Source of the DNA: Lojkania enalia
Taxonomy: Eukaryota > Ascomycota > Dothideomycetes > Pleosporales
Assembly (NCBI GenBank): GCA_010094045.1
Contig: ML986704.1
Coordinates: 28,427 to 92,426, forward strand
DNA length: 64,000 nt
Reading direction: 5' to 3'
In this document: piece by piece, positions 59,060 through 64,000 of the stretch
How positions within the stretch are numbered: position 1 is the stretch's first letter
How the letters are laid out: every line of letters begins with the position of its first letter
Notes under the pieces: model-generated
Told to the model about the DNA's origin: nothing
What the model saw: the letters and a program-made list of their open reading frames with translations, nothing else
The model's database searches: none
Program-made: the position numbers and the translations under genes

Positions 59060-60209
59060 TAATATAGTTTATAAGTAAACTGTTAGTATAAGTAAGCTGT
59101 TACCTTACTAAACTTTTAACGGCCTACCTAGATTAATATATAATAGCTTAACATAGTAATATATAATCAACCTATAAAGAATTACAAATTATCCTTATAA
59201 TCTTAGCTATTAATTAAGGTTAAGTTTTAACCGAGAATAGTACTGTAACAACTTTTCGCTGCTCTTAAAGTACTCTCCACTTTTAACGCGCTAGAATAGC
59301 TATACAATGTAATTATAAGCCGAATTTAAAGAAGCTTATAAAGACTAAAAAGGAGGTACTTATTAGCTATATCCTTAATTAGGATTTACAAGGATTTCCG
59401 CCTACGATTAATAGTATATAAGTTATAGCAAATAGACTATTAGCTAAGTATAGTACTAAGATCTTAGCCTTAGTATACGATTATATCAACTATATTAACA
59501 AGACTACCTTTCTTCCAGCCTTTAAAGCAGCCTATAATCGATTAATTATAGAAGCTAATATCTGTATAAGCTTTTAAGGCGGTATTATTAAAGCTTAATA
59601 TTAAGCTATATATACTAATACTATCTATATTAGAAACTACCCTCTAGAAGGCTAAAATACCTAGTAACGCGCGCGAACTAGAGGTTTAATTAATAATAAT
59701 TTGTAGTAGGATTAAGTAATATTAAGACTTATTACCTATATTAATTATTACAGCCTTTAATTAGCTTTAAAAAGGCGTTATAATAATAATATATTCGATT
59801 ATACTGATAGCTAATTAAATTAAGAGCCTTAAGCGAGCGAATAAAGTAGTAATAAAATGAAAATAATAGAAAAGAAAGCGATTATAGAAGTAGAGGATTC
59901 TAATAAAGATTGTAGGTAAGAATATAATTAATTAAAATAACGTCAAGGGGTAGATTAATAAGAAAATTTATAATTAGAATACTTAGCTGTAAGAGAGTAG
60001 CTAGCTTTAACAGAGCTGCAGGCGCTGTAAACAGCCTAGCTATAATACTTAAATGTGCTAAATTAATAGTATAGGTGTTAAATAATCTAATAGACTATTA
60101 CTTCTTATAGTATATATATATATAGTTGATAATTATCGTAATTAAGTCGTTCGAATCTTAGTAGGGTAATAGCTTACTTATACTAATAGCTTACTTATAA
60201 ACTACGTTA
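59060..60209 (+). mobile_element. Pogo C copy 2: 1150-base internally deleted pogo element
   Basis: Left end TAATATAGTTTATAAGTAAA, right end read inward TAACGTAGTTTATAAGTAAG, with doubled TATAAGTAAGCTGTTA units. The plus-strand relic keeps an N-terminal DNA-binding domain (KRRYLLAISLI, FPPTINSI-like, RLLAKYS), FLPAFKAAYNRLI, and a Lys/Arg-rich C-terminal tail near 59830-59920. The catalytic core between them is absent. The TA insertion site is evident from pogo B copy 1. Confidence 0.87.
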
Positions 60210-60611
60210 AGTATTTTACTATATACGCCTAATAGTTTATCTACTATATCTACTACCTTATATAGCTGGAGTGTAAATCCTTATAAATTAAGGTTAAGAA
60301 TATATTATACGATTATTTATTCTTCGATTATTATAAGCTTCTAGCAATTTAGTTATATATAAGAGTAAAACGCGATTTTATAAAGTTAAGTAGAGAGTTA
60401 TTAATATTATATATTAAAAGTTATAGCAGCGCGTCGCACGCTTTTAAACTAGTCTAATTTATACGCCTATAAGGTAAGTTTAATTCTACCTTCTTATTAA
60501 ATTAATAGAAGGTCGCGTTATAGATTTATTATAGTTTATACGTAGTATTTATAATACTAAGAAAAAGTAGCTACTTTAATAGTTTAGCTGCTTCGATAGT
60601 AGAATATATTA

Positions 60612-61242
60612 TTAATATCGAATTTACTTAGATTATAATTTTTATTTATAGTAGTAAGTTTTACTAGAAATATATAGTTAATAAATTAAGAGATTTTAGA
60701 GTTCTATTTATCTAGATTATAGAAAAATCTGTTAAGAAAAAATCCTTTATAATAGTTAGTAATATTTAAGAGTAATAATTAATCAGTTTTAATATTAAAA
60801 CCTATTAAGTACCTATTCTTTTCTATATAGATAACTAAGTAAATAATAGCTTCTATAGCTCTTTTTAATTTCTTATATTTTATTATAAAAGAGGAGAAAT
60901 ATAAAAGAAAATATTTATAATAGAATATTATAAGAATATCTTTTTCTTTTTCTACTAAAGGTTTAGTATATTTACTTAACCTATAGTTCTAGTAAATTAG
61001 TTTTTAAGTATTTAGCTTTATTAGTATATTCTTATCTAATAGTAAGAGTAAAACTAGTATTACTAGATTATAGGGGATTATCTTATTATCTTTACAGCTA
61101 TCTAGATCGGCTATTAATTATATAGGGTTAACTAGAATAGTATTAAATAAAAGTATAATAGACTTTTTCTTCTTTATAAATAATTTAAAGCCTTTTTATA
61201 CTTCGTTTATAATTTAAAATAGTAATAGTTTCTATTAGTATT
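60612..61242. other. RIP-degraded DNA left of the solo LTR; no gene
   Basis: Stop-filled AT-rich sequence; it ends in the pentamer GTATT that is duplicated around the LTR. Confidence 0.5.
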
Positions 61243-61521
61243 TGTAACGATGCAAAGAAATCGTTCCACGAAAAGCTTCATATACAACCTTATCCCAAAG
61301 CTTTTCGCTTATCTTATCCTACCCCCGGTTCTACCCCTTTTCCCTTCCGTATATAGTTGCACACTCCCTCATAAGTAGCTTGGTAGTTCTTCTATATCCT
61401 TTCGTACAAGGCCTATAGGTGTCAATGGAATTCCCAGGTCCCTAATCCCCCACGCACTCCCATATGCCTCTAAGTGGATTCGTGCCGCATTCGGACCTAT
61501 TGTCTTGCCTGCGCCGTTACA
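61243..61521 (+). mobile_element. Well-preserved 279-base solo LTR
   Basis: Begins TGTAACGATGC and ends GCGCCGTTACA, with the exact 5-base target duplication GTATT on each side (61238-61242 and 61522-61526). CpA and TpG are normal inside it while the flanking DNA is fully RIP-degraded. No internal retrotransposon sequence is attached. The degraded twin is at 30667-30945. Confidence 0.93.
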
Positions 61522-62573
61522 GTATTTTCCTTTCTACTATTAGAATTTTTTAAACATAATACTATTAATATTATTAAATTTCTAATCTTCGCCTAAATAG
61601 TTAATAATAATACCTTATAGGTTATAAATATTTCCGTTTTAATTAACTATCTAGCTAGTATAAAATATATAAATAATAGTCCTCTAGAAGTAGAAATATT
61701 TAAAAGGTTTAGACTAGTTATTTTTCTTATACTTAGAATACTAATTAACATCTATTAAAATATAGACTATCTATCTAATACTATATAATATTTTATATTT
61801 TTTAAAGAGGTTACTATTATAGTTTAAGAATATATTAAGTTATATAATAAGTAGTAATATATAAGTAAAAATAAAAAATAATATCTAGCTTTTCTATTTT
61901 TTAATTATTACGGTATTTCTATATAAAATAATATATTTTCTAAATTTACTACTAGTATATTAGTAGGTATTACTATATATTCTTATAGTATTATATAATT
62001 ATTTCTTAGGTTTTTTAGAATTAGTAAAATTCTATATTATCCTTATTTTTAGATAGATATATACTATAGAAGAAATTTTAGCAGGAATTTTAGTTTTAAT
62101 AGAAAGTAGGTTTTATAATAATTCTAGTATAGAAAAATTTACAAGCATAGTAGCAGTATATTTTAGAGTTATTAGAGCTATAGGGAGCTTTAAAATAATA
62201 CTAGAGAATTCTCTAAGATTAGTAATTTCTACTATATTTTTACAATTTTTTAATAGTTCTATATATTCTTTATATACTATTAAAATATTAGCTAGTTAGA
62301 ATCCTTCTAATATAGCTTTAGCCTAATATATATAGTTCTTAGAGATATTAAAAATAGATTTTTATTACTATACTTTAGTTACTTTAGTAGAAAGTTTAAG
62401 AACTAAAGACTAAACTTTATTTAGAAAACTTTAAATTAAGTATAATACTTAATTTATTTTATAATATTAGATAGTAAATATAGAAACTAAGTTCTTATCT
62501 TTTAATTATTATATAAAACTAATATCTAGATGTTTAAACTTTTACTCTTCTATTTAAAACTATTTATACTAAT
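61522..62573. other. RIP-degraded DNA, family unresolved
   Basis: AT-rich and stop-filled on both strands between the solo LTR and the reversed gypsy copy. Confidence 0.5.
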
Positions 62574-63757
62574 TATTATAGACGCTTATATATAGTTAGT
62601 TAATTATACTTTAAATAGTTAACTCTATTACTATATACTATATATAAATATTAAAATATTATATTAAAAATAGAAATATCTATATTATATAAGTTTTTAT
62701 AGAGGCTAGGTTTATACTACTATATACGCTAGCTGGGTTAGTAAAACCTTCCTCTATTATAGCTATAATAAGTCGGTTATATTCTAGCTAGTAGCTAATA
62801 ACTATTACTAGCAGCTAGTTTAGATATTATAGTATTATTATAATAGTACCCCTCTTTTAATTATAAGCTTTTATATATTAGGTTATTATAAGAGTTTAAG
62901 TATACACTTAAATTAGATTCTAAGTACTTAATTAAGAATTAGATGTAATATTATATTTGGATCCCTTTTATTTAGGTTTCTAATATAGTAATCTTCTATA
63001 GTAGTTATCTTAGTAAAATTACTAGCCAGGTACTATTCTAGGTTATAATAGCTAGTCTACTTAACTAGATATTTATACTAACATCTCTATTAGTTATAGT
63101 AGAAGTCTTCTATTTATTTAGTAAAGTATTCTAGTTTTCTATTAATTTTAATAGGTTTAGAGTTATATACTTATTAATTAGATAAGTAGTTAAATAACTT
63201 AAGTACTAGCTATACTAGTAATATATAGAATATAGGATATATTTTAGCTAATTTAAATAACTTTAATCTATAAATATATAAAAATTTATATTCTTCTGGT
63301 TAAATTTTTTTAATAGTCTTTAGGTATATATATTTCTAGTATCTAACTAAACTAGATTACTAATCTAATAGTTAGAGGCTAGTACGCGCTTATAGTTAGT
63401 ATACTCTTATTAGAACACTGATACCTAGATAAGTTCTTCTCTAATATACTCTATAATATCCTTTATCTTATTAACTAGTCTATTAGCTTTCTAAACTATT
63501 AGAGACTATTTTAATAGTTAATAGATTTTTATAGGCGGCTTAAAGCTTATTTAAAGGTGCTAGCTAAAGTAGGCTAGAAATAGAGAGACTTTTATTAATT
63601 TAAATACTATATTATTTACTTTACACTATACTATTAGCAGCTATTTAACCTAGTTATCTTATTTATAGCTAGTATAGGCTTAGAGAACTTATTCTATTAC
63701 TATATTAGCGTTCTCTATCTAACTATTAGTTTTTAAATAGAAGCTAATTAATATATA
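62574..63757 (-). mobile_element. Second copy of the gypsy family, minus orientation, interrupted on the right
   Basis: 62574-62845 is the reversed LTR of the gypsy element (272 bases, about 29 fewer than the 301-base form, from one internal deletion). The reversed purine tract (CCCCTCTTTTAATT) follows, then the reversed 3' end of pol. Integrase sequence near 63680-63745 matches 47580-47665 almost base for base. Pogo B copy 3 interrupts it at 63758. Confidence 0.85.
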
Positions 63758-64000
63758 TAACGTATTCCACTATTAAAGCGGCTAAACTATCGAAGCGGCT
63801 ACTTTTTCTTAGTATAACGAATACTATATATAAAAAGTTAATTTACTTAATACTAATAAGAGATTCTATATATAATATACTTTTATCTAATTTAGAATTT
63901 TCTCTACTATCCTTTTAGCACGTACAAGCGTTATATCTAGTCTTACTACAGTTACTATAGTAGTATTAAGCTGGTTGAGCCCTTTCTTAAGTATTAGTAC
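63758..64000 (-). mobile_element. Pogo B copy 3, cut by the window edge
   Basis: Begins TAACGTATTCCACTATTAAA and follows the reversed right end of pogo B, including ACTTTTTCTTAG and TTAATTTACTTAATACTAAT, to the end of the window. It is inserted in the reversed gypsy integrase. Confidence 0.9.

Larger units (their letters stand above)
56526..60611 (-). mobile_element. Pogo B copy 2, with two nested insertions
   Basis: The outer ends match pogo B (left TAATATATTCTACTATTAAA; right ends GAATATATTA). Transposase on the minus strand. Within it lie a 1080-base miniature LTR element (adding 1085 bases with its duplication) and pogo C copy 2 (adding 1148 bases). Subtracting these from 4086 leaves exactly 1853, the length of copy 1, confirming all the boundaries. 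Confidence 0.93.

Overview
The window looks like chromosomal DNA of a filamentous ascomycete (Pezizomycotina). The genes have short introns of about 50-90 bases with fungal splice and branch sites, and the protein families are typical of moulds. About 55% of the window is repeat DNA with the fingerprint of repeat-induced point mutation (RIP): CpA and TpG are almost gone, TpA is in excess, CpG is kept, and transposase and polymerase genes are full of in-frame stops.

Layout. 1-19 kb is ordinary gene-bearing DNA. It holds the 5' part of a sterol-type glycosyltransferase gene (minus), a degraded stretch with an integrase relic and a cysteine-rich relic (3.0-5.8 kb), a two-exon aspartokinase (minus, 8311-10037), a divergently placed six-exon acyl/aryl-CoA ligase (10822-12873) and a twelve-exon full-length ABCC-type ABC transporter (13932-18946). 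19.9-32 kb is a RIP-degraded transposon block. 32-40.9 kb is an island of normal composition whose one solid gene is an intact, apparently intronless reverse-transcriptase-like gene of the domesticated fungal rvt type (34749-37397). Beside it lie a long inverted-repeat element and an ankyrin-repeat relic. 40.9-64 kb is a second RIP block.

The transposon blocks are deeply nested, and many boundaries can be read to the base. I recognise at least five Fot1/pogo-type families, called here pogo A to pogo F (D and E are closely related). There is a Ty3/gypsy element with 301-base LTRs and an ACTAG target duplication, a second reversed copy of the same gypsy family, and a further gypsy pol relic. 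There is also a 1080-base miniature LTR element and a pair of 279-base LTRs, one RIP-degraded and one almost untouched. Copies of a family keep exactly the same length although heavily mutated, as expected of a process making only C-to-T changes.

How the genes may work together: the aspartokinase and CoA ligase share a 784-base divergent promoter region and the ABC exporter follows directly. Together they could be the remnant or edge of a small-molecule pathway (inference). No synthase gene is visible here. The rvt-like gene stands alone between the two degraded blocks.
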